Source of the DNA: Bacteroidales bacterium
GTDB lineage: Bacteria > Bacteroidota > Bacteroidia > Bacteroidales > P3
Direction: 5' to 3'
Length of the DNA: 64,000 nucleotides
Assembly (NCBI GenBank): GCA_017480145.1
Contig: JAFVBF010000060.1
Span: forward strand, 26,482-90,481
Every line of letters begins with the position of its first letter. The first letter of the stretch is position 1. Both the position numbers and the translations under genes were made by a program. Under the pieces are notes generated by a model. That model worked only from the letters and a program-made list of their open reading frames with translations. It did not search any database and was not told the DNA's origin. Of this stretch, positions 35,069 through 46,159 are shown one piece after another.

Positions 35069-38000
35069 ATGAAGAAATTCCTCATAAACTACATATTGCT
35101 TGTAATGGGAACCGTGATGGCCTTTGCCCAAAGTGTGCCGTCTAATGTGCCGACGGCTGGTCTGGTGGCTTACTACGGCTTTGATGGTGATGCGAGCGAC
35201 CTTAGCGGTAACGGTAATAATGGAACGTTGCAAACAGATGGAATCAGTGTGCCGCAGTTAACAACAGACCGATTTGGAAATGGTAATAGTGCCTATCTGT
35301 TCGGGGGGGTGGATAATGCAAACTATATTGAGGTTGTCAATAGCTCTTCGCTGCAGATGAGCGACGGGTTTACAGTTTCATTTTGGATAAAGCAGACCTC
35401 CGGCAAAGGTACCAGCAGCGGACAATGCTACTACTTTACGGATTTGGGAACGGCCACGGATAATACTATTTTCGCTGTCCTCACAAAAGGGGGAAACAAT
35501 GACGAAAGCTGTGGCAGTGCGCCTGGCATGGCTTTCCTCAATAAACTCACTGGGCGAACGCAGACATTGCAGTTATACAATCGCACTGCTACTAATGACG
35601 TGATTCGCAGTGCCGACTACAACTGCTACTCTCTGGGCGAATGGATTCATTGTGTAATGGTTTGTGGAGCGGGGTTCACTCGGATTTACATCAATGGCAG
35701 TCTGGCATTTCAGAATGTTTCGGCTAATGACAATCACACTTTTGAGGCTGCCAATGAGAGGGATTTGATTATCGGGGGCATGATGGCTACGCTCACCGTG
35801 GGTGATAGGCAGATTGACACCCTGCTCTATCCGTTTTCTGGCTGTATAGATGATATCGCTATCTACAATCGCCCCGTCAGTGTGGAGGAAGTGCTGAGCC
35901 TTTTTGGGGGATACCAGGATCCCCTGTCGTCAGAGGCAGCCATAGAGGTGGCTGATGCCAGAATAGTGAATCCATGCGGCACTACCAATGGCATCATCGC
36001 CATCACTCCCAAGAGTGTGGCAGGCGTAACCTATCGCTATGGCACAAGCATCAACAACCTGCAGGATTCCAAAGAAGTGAGTAGTGGACCTGGCGAGGTG
36101 CATTATTACATTGCTTCCACTTGCCGCCAGTGGGACACCGTCGTTACGCTTGTATGCGACTGTTCCGAAGACCCGTCGTTGATAAACTACGAGGAGGTGT
36201 GTCCGGGGACCAGTGGCGAACGTGGCGACCCAGCCGAAGTGCTGGCCCAGTTCACTTGTGAAGATGGGTCGGAATGGACAACGCAGGGCTACTGGAACCA
36301 TGGCAGGGGAGAGACCAATTATCGTTTCATGGATATGCCGAATTCGGTCTTCAGTGCCCATGAGGGTGACTTTGCCTACTTCTGCTCTAACTTGCAAAGC
36401 AACAATACCAGTTTTGAATTTCCAAGCACTATCTCCAACCTCACATCTCCAGCCATTGAGATTCCCTATAACCCAGCGACGACACCGGTAAAACTTACGT
36501 TTTGGTACTATTCCTGTGGTTTTGCCAGTAGCACGGCGGGTAATTTCTTCAACACAGTTTCGTTGTCCTATGCTACGTCGGCCGATGGCCCTTGGACGGA
36601 GATTTGGGAAATCAGTGGCAGTGGACATGGCTCCTGGAACGAGGTTACGCTTTCGCTCTCTTCTTATCTCAATGGTGCGGGTACCTACTATTTCCGTTTT
36701 GTCGTTGAGGGCGAAGGCTACAGCGTAGGCATGGATGATTTTTTAATCACGGCAGACACACGGTGGATGATTCCCGAAGAGGTGACGGTTGCTTTGGATG
36801 GCGACACTGTCCGTACCGAAAAAGAGTTGTCGTTTGAGGGCGCCTGCCCTATGACGGAGATAACCTATTGGTACATCATTCCCCGTACACAGTCGGATAC
36901 CACCGTTTACAATCCTAATGGCGTTACTTGGGAGGGTAATTTTTATGCCGAAGGAGGTAATTACACCAAGACAGGCATGACCAATGCCCGAGGCTGTGAC
37001 AGTATTGCTGTGCTGCATCTCTACACTGATGTCAATAATTCGGCAGACATCTATATCACGGCCTGTGACCATTACACATGGGAGGCTAATGGCAGGACTT
37101 ACACTTCTTCTACGCTCGACTCGTTTACCTGTAGTCGCTGCAATCTGCTGACGGGCGATAGCACCACCCGCCTGCACCTTACAATTAATCGTTCTTACAG
37201 CCGTGACACAGTGGTTCACTCTTGCAGCCCGCTGACTTGGCAGGGACGAACATTCCTGACCGATACATCCCTCACCCTGCATTATACCAATGTCTACCAG
37301 TGCGACAGTACCCTTTCGTTGCGCTATATGCGTCACTATAGTGATACTACCTATATTGTCGATTCTATCTGTCAGGGCGAGAGCTACCCTCTGGTGGGCT
37401 ATCAGATTAGGGTTTCTGGCGAATATGCTGCCAGTACCGATAATTTGGGAGGCTGCGATAGCACTATTTTCCTTAAACTTACTGTCAAGGAACGCCCAGC
37501 CATCAATGTGGGTTATGAATACGATTGCCACAACGAGCGGTTTATCCTTTGGGGGACGACTGACAGGGGGTATTCCAAGTGGGTAAGTTCGCCGACTGAC
37601 CCCTCGCTGGTGGGTCACGAGGGTGACGATACCATTTACCTTGGGGCGCAGCAGAATTACCTATATACGTTTTATGCTGATATTGACGAGCCGATGAGCT
37701 GTCCTACCAGTGAACAGGTTGAGTTGCCCACGCCAACGGAAATTAAGGCTCGTCTCAATGTGATGCCTACCTATCTAACGCTGGACAATCTCACGCTTAC
37801 CGCTACGGACGGCAGTGTGCTTGACGAGCACCGCACATGGTATATAGATGGCGTGGAGCAGATGCCCACTTCGCGTAAGATTAGTTACACCGCCTTGCCC
37901 ACCACTGACTCTGTGGTCATCTCGCTGACTATTGGTGACGGTAGCTGTGCGGATTCGGCTTCTGTAGTCATACCGCTGATTCATTCTTCTCTCTATGTCC

Positions 38001-38284
38001 CTAATGTATTTATCCCTACCAAGCCTGGCGAAGGCGATGCTTTCCATGTGGCCAACAACACCTTCCGTGCGCAAGGGTCTGGTATTACGGATTTTGAGAT
38101 ATACATTTACACCCGTGGCGGTGTACAGGTGTTCCACTCCACAGACCTCAACGAGGGATGGGACGGATTCCATGAGGGAAAGCTGTGTCCGCAGTCGGCC
38201 TACACATATATTATCCGCTATAAGGATGACATTACTCCGGGCAACTGGCAGTATAAGAAAGGCACTGTAACCCTATTGCATTAA
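35069..38284 (+). CDS. Large secreted LamG-domain protein with type IX (type B) sorting domain
   Basis: 1071 residues from the ATG at 35069, starting with a Sec signal peptide (KKFLINYILLVMGTVMAFAQ). A LamG/concanavalin-like domain spans about 30-260 (GLVAYYGFDGDASDLSGNGNNG). A second jelly-roll, MAM-like domain covers about 390-565. About three degenerate repeats of ~70 residues ending GCDST-x-L-x-L follow at about 575-810. The last ~95 residues (VPNVFIPTKPGEGDAF through YKKGTVTLLH) are the gliding-motility-associated type B C-terminal signal. It is probably exported by type IX and either shed or surface-held. The ligand is unknown. Confidence 0.87.
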   Translation: MKKFLINYILLVMGTVMAFAQSVPSNVPTAGLVAYYGFDGDASDLSGNGNNGTLQTDGISVPQLTTDRFGNGNSAYLFGGVDNANYIEVVNSSSLQMSDGFTVSFWIKQTSGKGTSSGQCYYFTDLGTATDNTIFAVLTKGGNNDESCGSAPGMAFLNKLTGRTQTLQLYNRTATNDVIRSADYNCYSLGEWIHCVMVCGAGFTRIYINGSLAFQNVSANDNHTFEAANERDLIIGGMMATLTVGDRQIDTLLYPFSGCIDDIAIYNRPVSVEEVLSLFGGYQDPLSSEAAIEVADARIVNPCGTTNGIIAITPKSVAGVTYRYGTSINNLQDSKEVSSGPGEVHYYIASTCRQWDTVVTLVCDCSEDPSLINYEEVCPGTSGERGDPAEVLAQFTCEDGSEWTTQGYWNHGRGETNYRFMDMPNSVFSAHEGDFAYFCSNLQSNNTSFEFPSTISNLTSPAIEIPYNPATTPVKLTFWYYSCGFASSTAGNFFNTVSLSYATSADGPWTEIWEISGSGHGSWNEVTLSLSSYLNGAGTYYFRFVVEGEGYSVGMDDFLITADTRWMIPEEVTVALDGDTVRTEKELSFEGACPMTEITYWYIIPRTQSDTTVYNPNGVTWEGNFYAEGGNYTKTGMTNARGCDSIAVLHLYTDVNNSADIYITACDHYTWEANGRTYTSSTLDSFTCSRCNLLTGDSTTRLHLTINRSYSRDTVVHSCSPLTWQGRTFLTDTSLTLHYTNVYQCDSTLSLRYMRHYSDTTYIVDSICQGESYPLVGYQIRVSGEYAASTDNLGGCDSTIFLKLTVKERPAINVGYEYDCHNERFILWGTTDRGYSKWVSSPTDPSLVGHEGDDTIYLGAQQNYLYTFYADIDEPMSCPTSEQVELPTPTEIKARLNVMPTYLTLDNLTLTATDGSVLDEHRTWYIDGVEQMPTSRKISYTALPTTDSVVISLTIGDGSCADSASVVIPLIHSSLYVPNVFIPTKPGEGDAFHVANNTFRAQGSGITDFEIYIYTRGGVQVFHSTDLNEGWDGFHEGKLCPQSAYTYIIRYKDDITPGNWQYKKGTVTLLH

Positions 38285-38299
38285 TTTTCTTTTCTTGAT

Positions 38300-40579
38300 A
38301 TGAAAACATTACGGCTATTTTTGGCGGCTGTGCTGGTAGTGCTGGCCGCCTGTTGCACGTCGCCCGAAAAGGCAGACCTCAAGAAGATGGATTTTTTTAT
38401 CGATGACTTGATGGAGCAGATGACGCTTCGCGAAAAAATAGGGCAGCTGACGCTGTTGGAGGGCGAGGCCTACCGCTCTGCCAAAGAGGGTCGAAAAGAG
38501 GAGTTTATACGTCGTGTTCGAGAAGGTGAGGGTGGCAGTGTGCTGGATATGTATGGAGCACGTCAGGTACGCGAAGTGCAGCGTATCGCTGTTGATCAGA
38601 GCCGGCTGCACATCCCTATGTTTTTCGGATTGGATGTGATTCATGGCTTTAGTACAGTGTTTCCTATCCCTCTGGCTTTGGCATGTTCGTGGGACATGGA
38701 GGCCATAGAGCGCAGTGCTCGTGTGGCGGCGCGCGAGGCTACGGCAGAAGGACTCTGCTGGACATTCAGCCCCATGGTGGATATCTGTCATGACGCCCGT
38801 TGGGGACGTATTGCCGAAGGGGCTGGCGAAGACCCCTATCTTGGTAGTCGTGTTGCCGAAGCCATGGTGAGGGGCTATCAAGGGACATGTCTGGCTGATA
38901 GCACGACGATGATGGCTTGTGTGAAGCATTTCGGACTCTATGGTGCGGGTGAGGCAGGACGGGAGTACAACACGGTCGATATGAGCCACTGGCGGATGTA
39001 CAACGAGTATTTGCCCCCCTATAAGGCCGCTATTGATGCTGGGGCATTCAGCATGATGTCGTCTTTTAATACCGTGGATGGTGTGCCAGCCACAGGCAAT
39101 TACTGGCTGTTGACGGAGTTGCTGCGCAATGAGTGGGGGTTTCAGGGCTTTGTTGTCTCTGATTATGCCAGTATTTCGGACATGATTGACCATGGCATGG
39201 GCGATACCGCTGCCGTGGCCGAACTGGCCATTGAGGCTGGTCTTGATCTGGATATGTGCAGCGATGCCTACGCCCACAGTCTTGAGCAGGCTGTCCGCTC
39301 GGGACGTATCAGCATGGAACTGATAGACCAGTCGTGCCGCCGCATCCTCAAGGCCAAATACCTGCTGGGATTGTTTGATGACCCTTATCGCTATTGTGAC
39401 ACCACAATGGCCGAACGAGTGGTGCTTTGCCCCGAACATCGTGCCGAGGCACGTCGTACTGCTGCCGAGACGTTTGTGCTACTCAAAAACCAAGGCAACC
39501 TGCTGCCGCTCCAAAAGAAAGGTCGTATTGCCCTGGTGGGTCCCATGGCCGACGACACGCTGAATATCAGTGGTATGTGGAGCTGGTGTGCTCGTCCAGA
39601 TCAGTATATCACGCTGCGCGAGGGTCTGCGCAAGGCCGTGGGTAGCAATGCCGAGATACTTTATGCCCGTGGCTGCAACCTCATCTATGACGCTGCAACC
39701 GACAAGAAGTATGCCCGCAAATATATCACCCGCGACAGTCGCAGTGACAAAGAGTTGCTGAATGAGGCGTTGTCCGTTGCGGCAAGAGCCGATGTGATTG
39801 TTGCTGCTGTTGGCGAATGCTCTGAGATGTCGGGTGAGGGAGCCAGCATGGTCAATATACAGTTGCCAGATGCGCAGCGCGACCTGCTTGAGGCTTTGGC
39901 CAAGACGGGCAAACCTATTGTGATGCTCAATTTTACGGGTCGTCCTGTGGTACTCAATTGGGAGAATGAGCATCTTGATGCCATCTTGCAGGTGTGGTTT
40001 GCTGGCAGTGAGACGGCGGATGCTGTTGCTGACGTGCTCTTTGGCGATGTGGTGCCATCGGGCAAACTTACCACGACTTTTCCCCGCCATGTGGGGCAGT
40101 ATCCGTTTAGTTATGCCTGCTACAATACGGGACGTCCGCAGTATGGCGATTTTCAACGTTGCCGCACCAACTATCTTGACGTTGAGAATGACGGTCTCTT
40201 CCCCTTTGGCTATGGTCTAAGCTACACCTCTTTCGACTATTCTCCTATTACGATGAGCGACACCGTGATGAACAGCAAGGGTGAGATTGTGGCCAGCGTC
40301 ACTATCACCAATACAGGCAACTATGATGGATGTGAGGTTGTTCAGATGTACATCCGCGATGTTTATGGTAGCGTGGTACGCCCTGTGAAGGAACTGAAGG
40401 GCTTTGAACGCATCATGCTTAAGAAAGGCGAGAGCCATACCGTATCGTTTTCTATCACTGAAGAGACGTTGAAGTTCTACAATGCTGCCTGCCAGCATGT
40501 GGCGGAGCCAGGCGATTTTGTTGTGATGATTGGCCCTAACAGTCGCGACGTGCAGCAAAGACGCTTTGTCTTGAATTAG
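38300..40579 (+). CDS. bglX: Glycoside hydrolase family 3 beta-glucosidase, lipoprotein
   Basis: 759 residues with a lipoprotein signal (LRLFLAAVLVVLAACC). The GH3 N-terminal barrel ends with the nucleophile Asp288 in FVVSDYASI. KHFGLYGAGEAGREYN and the FNTVDGVPATGN stretch are family motifs. The alpha/beta C-terminal domain (about 390-610) and a fibronectin-like domain (about 660-759) follow, as in periplasmic BglX. It starts 15 bases after the type IX cargo gene, so the two may be co-transcribed, although no functional link is known. The sugar specificity is not readable. Confidence 0.92.
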   Translation: MKTLRLFLAAVLVVLAACCTSPEKADLKKMDFFIDDLMEQMTLREKIGQLTLLEGEAYRSAKEGRKEEFIRRVREGEGGSVLDMYGARQVREVQRIAVDQSRLHIPMFFGLDVIHGFSTVFPIPLALACSWDMEAIERSARVAAREATAEGLCWTFSPMVDICHDARWGRIAEGAGEDPYLGSRVAEAMVRGYQGTCLADSTTMMACVKHFGLYGAGEAGREYNTVDMSHWRMYNEYLPPYKAAIDAGAFSMMSSFNTVDGVPATGNYWLLTELLRNEWGFQGFVVSDYASISDMIDHGMGDTAAVAELAIEAGLDLDMCSDAYAHSLEQAVRSGRISMELIDQSCRRILKAKYLLGLFDDPYRYCDTTMAERVVLCPEHRAEARRTAAETFVLLKNQGNLLPLQKKGRIALVGPMADDTLNISGMWSWCARPDQYITLREGLRKAVGSNAEILYARGCNLIYDAATDKKYARKYITRDSRSDKELLNEALSVAARADVIVAAVGECSEMSGEGASMVNIQLPDAQRDLLEALAKTGKPIVMLNFTGRPVVLNWENEHLDAILQVWFAGSETADAVADVLFGDVVPSGKLTTTFPRHVGQYPFSYACYNTGRPQYGDFQRCRTNYLDVENDGLFPFGYGLSYTSFDYSPITMSDTVMNSKGEIVASVTITNTGNYDGCEVVQMYIRDVYGSVVRPVKELKGFERIMLKKGESHTVSFSITEETLKFYNAACQHVAEPGDFVVMIGPNSRDVQQRRFVLN

Positions 40580-40616
40580 CAGGTGGTCTCAAATCTTTTA
40601 TACTGATATAATTAAG

Positions 40617-40656
40617 AAGCCCCCTTGAGTGTTTGGGAAACTCTCTGGGGGGCTTT
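40617..40656. terminator. Bidirectional terminator between bglX and birA
   Basis: AAGCCCCC (40617-40624) pairs with GGGGGGCTTT (40647-40656), with an inner GAGT/ACTC pairing; it separates the convergent bglX and birA genes. Confidence 0.85.
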
Positions 40657-40657
40657 C

Positions 40658-41443
40658 CTATTTAAATAACATTTTTACAGGCCGCTGCGGGTGGGGCTTT
40701 CGGATTGTCGGGAAATCTATAAATTGAATTTCTTTGATGTCGCAGACTATTTCCTGCTGCTGTGAGTCTGTCAGTCTGAGGCGTCCATAATCGTCCACGT
40801 CTTGAATGATGGCGTTGATTTCATGCCCCTGATATTGGTATCGGGCTGCGGTGCCACGGTTTAGCAGTAGTGATAGGTAGTCATGCTGTAGGCCATTTTG
40901 TGCGTCATCACGCAGTTCCCTATAGCGTCGCTCCATGCATTCCAGTAGGTTTTGGAGGGCTGTTTCTAATGGGTATGACCTCCCTGCGACCAATGCCATT
41001 GAGGTCGGATTTGGTATGTCGTTCGAAAAGGATTGTTGATTGACGTTGAGTCCCACTCCGCATATGGCCGAGGCGATATGTCCGTTGGCTATGTGAGTCT
41101 CTGTCAATATGCCGCAGATTTTACGTGTTCCGACGTATATGTCGTTGGGCCACTTGATGAACACTTGTGATGATGTCAGCATCTGCCGCAGGAAGTCTAC
41201 AATGGCGAGCGATAGCATCTGTGTCAGCAGGAATTGGCGTGAGGCGGGTAGAAACATGGGGTGGAGTACTACGCTAAAGGTTAGGTTCTGCCCTGGAGTG
41301 CTCTCCCATCGGTTGCCCCGCTGTCCCACGCCGGCGGTCTGTGAGACGGCCCATATAGTAGTGAACTCCTCGGTTTTTGACAAATCGAGGAGTTCACAAT
41401 ATTTGTTGGTTGACTCAAGTGAGTCAAAACGGATGACGTTCAT
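40658..41443 (-). CDS. birA: Biotin-[acetyl-CoA carboxylase] ligase, monofunctional
   Basis: Attaches biotin to carboxylases. 261 residues, no N-terminal DNA-binding domain, so a pure ligase. Motifs: FDSLESTNKYC at the start, QTAGVGQRGNRWES (biotinyl-AMP loop), FIKWPNDIYVGTRKICGILTE and GVGLNVNQQ. A C-terminal SH3-like part follows. It is 12 bases downstream of frr in the same direction. Confidence 0.94.
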   Translation of the reverse strand: MNVIRFDSLESTNKYCELLDLSKTEEFTTIWAVSQTAGVGQRGNRWESTPGQNLTFSVVLHPMFLPASRQFLLTQMLSLAIVDFLRQMLTSSQVFIKWPNDIYVGTRKICGILTETHIANGHIASAICGVGLNVNQQSFSNDIPNPTSMALVAGRSYPLETALQNLLECMERRYRELRDDAQNGLQHDYLSLLLNRGTAARYQYQGHEINAIIQDVDDYGRLRLTDSQQQEIVCDIKEIQFIDFPTIRKPHPQRPVKMLFK

Positions 41444-41455
41444 GTCGGGCTATAT

Positions 41456-42019
41456 TTACACCGTCATGATTTCCTTCTCCTTGGCTGCGTAAATCTTGTC
41501 GCATTCGGCCACAAATTTGTCAGTGATGTCTTGGAGCTCTTTTTCTACCTGTTTCACTTCGTCTTCTGGCACGGACTGGTATTTCAGTTTCTTCACCTTG
41601 TCCATCACCTTGCGGCGGGCGTAGCGAATATTGACTTTGGCGTTTTCAATCTCCGCTTTGGCGGCCTTGGACAGTTCTTTGCGGCGTTCCTCGGTCAGAG
41701 GGGGGACAATGATGCGAAGTATGTCGCCTTCGTGGCGGGGTGTGAAACCCAGATTGGCATCGAGGATGGCCTTGTTTATGGCTCCGACAATGGTTTTCTC
41801 CCATGGCTGGATAACGATGCTGCGGGCATCGGGCGTGTTGATGTTGGCCACCTGGCTGATGTCCGTCATAGTTCCATAATAGTCAATCTTCACCCCTTCC
41901 AGCATGCCTGGATTAGCCTTGCCAGCGCGAATCTTGGCCAGTTCTTTCTCCAAAAAAGACACGGAACTCTGCATACCTTTTTTTGCCTCTTCCAGACAGG
42001 ATTTTGATAAGTCGTTCAT
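41456..42019 (-). CDS. frr: Ribosome recycling factor
   Basis: Splits post-termination ribosomes together with EF-G. 187 residues, the standard length, with LAKIRAGKANPGMLEGVKIDYYG, INTPDARSIVIQPWEK, IPPLTEERRKEL-like IIVPPLTEERRKEL and the long helical ends. It is downstream of pyrH, the common pyrH-frr pair. Confidence 0.97.
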   Translation of the reverse strand: MNDLSKSCLEEAKKGMQSSVSFLEKELAKIRAGKANPGMLEGVKIDYYGTMTDISQVANINTPDARSIVIQPWEKTIVGAINKAILDANLGFTPRHEGDILRIIVPPLTEERRKELSKAAKAEIENAKVNIRYARRKVMDKVKKLKYQSVPEDEVKQVEKELQDITDKFVAECDKIYAAKEKEIMTV

Positions 42020-42063
42020 ACGTTGTTATTTTTATGGGTTATTGTTCACGTTGTATGTGGATA

Positions 42064-42774
42064 TTATTGTGCCGATACCTCGGTACCAATGTCTTCGCCA
42101 GTCACCACTCGGAGCAAGTTTCCAGGACGATTCATGTCGAATACGTAGATGGGCAGGTTGTTCTCCTCGCAGAGGGCAAAAGCGGTTAGGTCCATGATTT
42201 TGAGGTGCTTGGAGAGGGCTTCCTGAAATGTGAGGTGCTGGAATTTGGTTGCGGTCTTGTCTTTTTCCGGGTCGGCAGTGTAGATGCCGTCCACGCGTGT
42301 GCCTTTGAGAATGGCATCAGCCATGATTTCGACGGCTCGCAGGGCCGAAGCTGTATCGGTAGTGAAGAAGGGGTTCCCGCTGCCTCCGCCAATGATGACT
42401 ACTCGTCCATCCTGCATGGCCTCCACGGCGCGCCGACGGCTCATCTCCTTGCATATGGGTTCGATGGATAGCCCGCTAAGGAGTTCGGTCCGAAGGCCTT
42501 GCTTCTCCAGTTCGGCCTGCAGGGCCATACTGTTGATAAGTGTGGCCATCATGCCCATGTAGTCTCCCTGCACGCGATCCATGCCCTGGGCGGCACCGCT
42601 GAGCCCTCTGAAAATGTTGCCACCGCCGATAACGATGGCTATTTCGACGCCTGCTGTCACAGCGGCTTTAACATCGGTGGCATACTGGCTCAGAACCTCG
42701 GGGTCTATGCCATAGCTCTGTTTCCCCATCAATGACTCACCGCTCAACTTTAACAAAACACGTCTGTATTTCAT
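42064..42774 (-). CDS. pyrH: UMP kinase
   Basis: Phosphorylates UMP to UDP. 236 residues of the amino-acid-kinase fold: YRRVLLKLSGESLMGKQSYGID, VIGGGNIFRG, MGMMATLINSMALQ and VDGIYTADPEKDKTATKF. First gene of the pyrH-frr-birA minus-strand operon, divergent from eno. An 8-bp inverted repeat sits in the shared promoter region. Confidence 0.97.
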   Translation of the reverse strand: MKYRRVLLKLSGESLMGKQSYGIDPEVLSQYATDVKAAVTAGVEIAIVIGGGNIFRGLSGAAQGMDRVQGDYMGMMATLINSMALQAELEKQGLRTELLSGLSIEPICKEMSRRRAVEAMQDGRVVIIGGGSGNPFFTTDTASALRAVEIMADAILKGTRVDGIYTADPEKDKTATKFQHLTFQEALSKHLKIMDLTAFALCEENNLPIYVFDMNRPGNLLRVVTGEDIGTEVSAQ

Positions 42775-42814
42775 GATGTTTATTTTGATTTAAAATCCGT
42801 ATTATTAGGTGTTT

Positions 42815-42840
42815 ATAAAATGAACATTAGTGCATTTTAT
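42815..42840. promoter_or_regulatory. Inverted repeat between divergent pyrH and eno
   Basis: ATAAAATG (42815-42822) and CATTTTAT (42833-42840) are perfect 8-bp arms with a 10-base spacer, 41 bases upstream of the pyrH start. Regulator unknown; AT-rich repeats can arise by chance. Confidence 0.3.
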
Positions 42841-42959
42841 GTAACGAAGATAAGTTTTTTTTCTCACATAGTGTGCCAGACTGGCGAGGCATAAAACAGG
42901 CTGCTGTTTTTTGTCTCCGTGCTGTGTTGTGGGTAACCAGAAAAACCGTTTTTTTTACG

Positions 42960-42968
42960 TATCTTTGC
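42960..42968 (+). promoter_or_regulatory. -7 promoter element for eno
   Basis: TATCTTTGC fits TAnnTTTG, 46 bases upstream of the eno start. Confidence 0.6.
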
Positions 42969-42993
42969 ATCTTTGAATCATCTATTTTATTAA

Positions 42994-44307
<1,314 letters not shown>

Positions 44308-44326
44308 TTCTGAGATGTATCTGTAA

Positions 44327-44369
44327 TGATAAAGGCTTCCTTGGCAGCAAGGAGGCCTTTATCATTTTT
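44327..44369 (+). terminator. Intrinsic terminator after eno
   Basis: 44327-44343 pairs with 44348-44364 (TGATAAAGGCTTCCTTG against CAAGGAGGCCTTTATCA, one G-T pair) around GCAG, followed by five T's. Confidence 0.9.
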
Positions 44370-44736
44370 GGACTGCACATTTGCCTTGCAAGGGCTTATT
44401 CAGCGGCGAATGAACCAGTCTTGGATTACGATTCCAGACAACCAATGTAAAGCCTATTCAGTCGTTGCATTATCAAGTATTTCTTAAACATCATTTCTCC
44501 AAATAGGGTAAGATTGAAGTCCTACTCGGTGCTGACCCGTCCATTGATATCAACGCAATGGAATCCCCCGTAGTTGGGTGAATGAACAGTTGTGGAGGAG
44601 TATCCTGTCGTTTTATAAAGTGAAATAGGCAAATCGCAATTTATTCGTGAACGTCCCCCACGGATAGAAGATATTCTAAAGGAGAAGCGTGGCAGCTTTT
44701 GATATTATCAATCTTGCTTGCGAATAAGGAAAGTTT
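44370..44736. other. Unassigned interval between two terminators
   Basis: No gene can be called. A minus-strand frame stays open for about 54 codons (roughly 44700-44538) and then meets a stop; I recognise no family. TTATTCG (44641-44647) and CGAATAA (44721-44727) are inverted copies just ahead of the terminator at 44737, so a small RNA ending there is possible. Confidence 0.3.
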
Positions 44737-44776
44737 AAGGAGCAATATCCACCTGCGGACATTGCTCCTTTTTTTT
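44737..44776 (+). terminator. Intrinsic terminator of unknown plus-strand transcript
   Basis: AAGGAGCAAT-TCC pairs with GGA-ATTGCTCCTT (44737-44770), followed by eight T's. The T-run is on the plus strand, yet no plus-strand gene lies between it and the eno terminator; for the minus-strand gene starting its stop at 44795 the tail is only weakly T-rich. Confidence 0.8.
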
Positions 44777-44794
44777 ACTATTTGCTTTTCTCAA

Positions 44795-46147
44795 TTACCA
44801 AACCTGACCAAGCATCATCAGTGGTCCACAGGTGGTGGTGGGGAAGGCATAGATGTAGTAGGCGAACTGTTCTCGGGTCATCTTGTTGAAGATGACAAGC
44901 GTAAGCACGTCAATCCATGCACCGGCATCCGAGCCCATGGCGGCGGCACCTACCAGCAGATTGCTTTCCTTGTTGAAGATGAATGCCAACTTGGCACTTG
45001 CCTCGTTGTGAGTGTTGAAGAGGAACGCCTGTCCGTATGGAATATCTACCACTCGATACTTGTCGTCCTTGCGGGCTGCGTCGAGGCTGACACCCACCTG
45101 GGCGATGCGTGGAAATGTGAACACGAGGTTGGGCACGGCTGGATAGCATATAGGCCCCGTGGTCTTGCCCAGTAGCAGGTCGGCGATATACTGGCTCTCA
45201 AAGAGGGCCGTAGGAGTGAGCTTGGGGATATGCTTGTCGATGGCATCGCCCGAGGCGAAAATGTTCTTCACCGAGGTGCGCAGATGGTCGTCGACTTTAA
45301 TGCCGCGAGGACCGGCCTCAATGCCGAGGGCCTCCAGCCCCATGTTCTCATAGTTCACGGGGCGCCCCGTAGCCTGTAGCACGTAGTCGCATTCCACCTC
45401 GAAGCCTTTCTGGGTCTTCACCAGTAGTCCTGTAGCAGTCTTTTCGATAGCACATACATCCTCACAGTATTTGAACTGAGCGCCCTTCTTTTCCATCCGA
45501 GCCACAACTTCATCGACATACTCACGCGGGTAAGCCTTCAGTGTGTGGTCGCCGTGGTCAATGACAGTCACCTCGCGTCCCATATCAACAGCCATCGATG
45601 CAAATTCCATTGAGATTATACCACCACCGATGAACACGACGCGCTGGGGCATCTGCTCGATGCTGAGCATGTCGCGGCTGTGGCGTATATACTCTTTGCC
45701 GGGAATGTCGAGCGTGTCATCGCGCTGACCGGGGCCGAGGATGATGTTCTCGGCAGTGTACTCCTTGCCATCGACCACCACGGTATGGGCATCCTTCAGT
45801 GTGCCGCTTCCCTGAATGCAGACACAGCCGCTTGCCTCCATATTTGCCTTGGTCATCGGCTTGACGGCTTCAAAATACGGCAGTTTGTACTGCATGAGTT
45901 TCTCCCAGTTCACCTCGGGAACCTTGTCGAACACTCCGATCTCGCGGTAGTTTTCCATAGCGGTGGTGAGTTCAAATGGGCCGTCGAGCAGAATCTTGGC
46001 ATTGCATCCGTAGTTGGTGCATGTGCCCATCCATAGGTCGCGCTCGATGGCTGCAACTCTTTTGCCGGCTTTAGCCAGTATGCGTGCCGCTAAGTCACAG
46101 CCGTGACCACAGCCCACGCAGATAACGTCAAAATCGTAGTTTGCCAT
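44795..46147 (-). CDS. FAD-dependent disulfide-reductase-like oxidoreductase, atypical
   Basis: 450 residues with the fold of dihydrolipoamide dehydrogenase/mycothione reductase: an N-terminal FAD loop, a redox-active pair Cys43/Cys48 (GTCTNYGC), a central NAD-binding GGGIISMEFASM near 175, FASGDAID and a C-terminal dimerisation domain. Two departures are visible. The FAD loop reads GCGHGC, so Cys17 replaces the last Gly of GxGxxG. The C-terminal His-Pro-Thr...Glu dyad needed for thiol chemistry is replaced by AFPTTTCGPL. It is the last gene of the MarR-controlled cluster and may pass NAD(P)H electrons to its rubredoxin. This is inference. Confidence 0.85.
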   Translation of the reverse strand: MANYDFDVICVGCGHGCDLAARILAKAGKRVAAIERDLWMGTCTNYGCNAKILLDGPFELTTAMENYREIGVFDKVPEVNWEKLMQYKLPYFEAVKPMTKANMEASGCVCIQGSGTLKDAHTVVVDGKEYTAENIILGPGQRDDTLDIPGKEYIRHSRDMLSIEQMPQRVVFIGGGIISMEFASMAVDMGREVTVIDHGDHTLKAYPREYVDEVVARMEKKGAQFKYCEDVCAIEKTATGLLVKTQKGFEVECDYVLQATGRPVNYENMGLEALGIEAGPRGIKVDDHLRTSVKNIFASGDAIDKHIPKLTPTALFESQYIADLLLGKTTGPICYPAVPNLVFTFPRIAQVGVSLDAARKDDKYRVVDIPYGQAFLFNTHNEASAKLAFIFNKESNLLVGAAAMGSDAGAWIDVLTLVIFNKMTREQFAYYIYAFPTTTCGPLMMLGQVW

Positions 46148-46159
46148 TCTATCTTCAGT

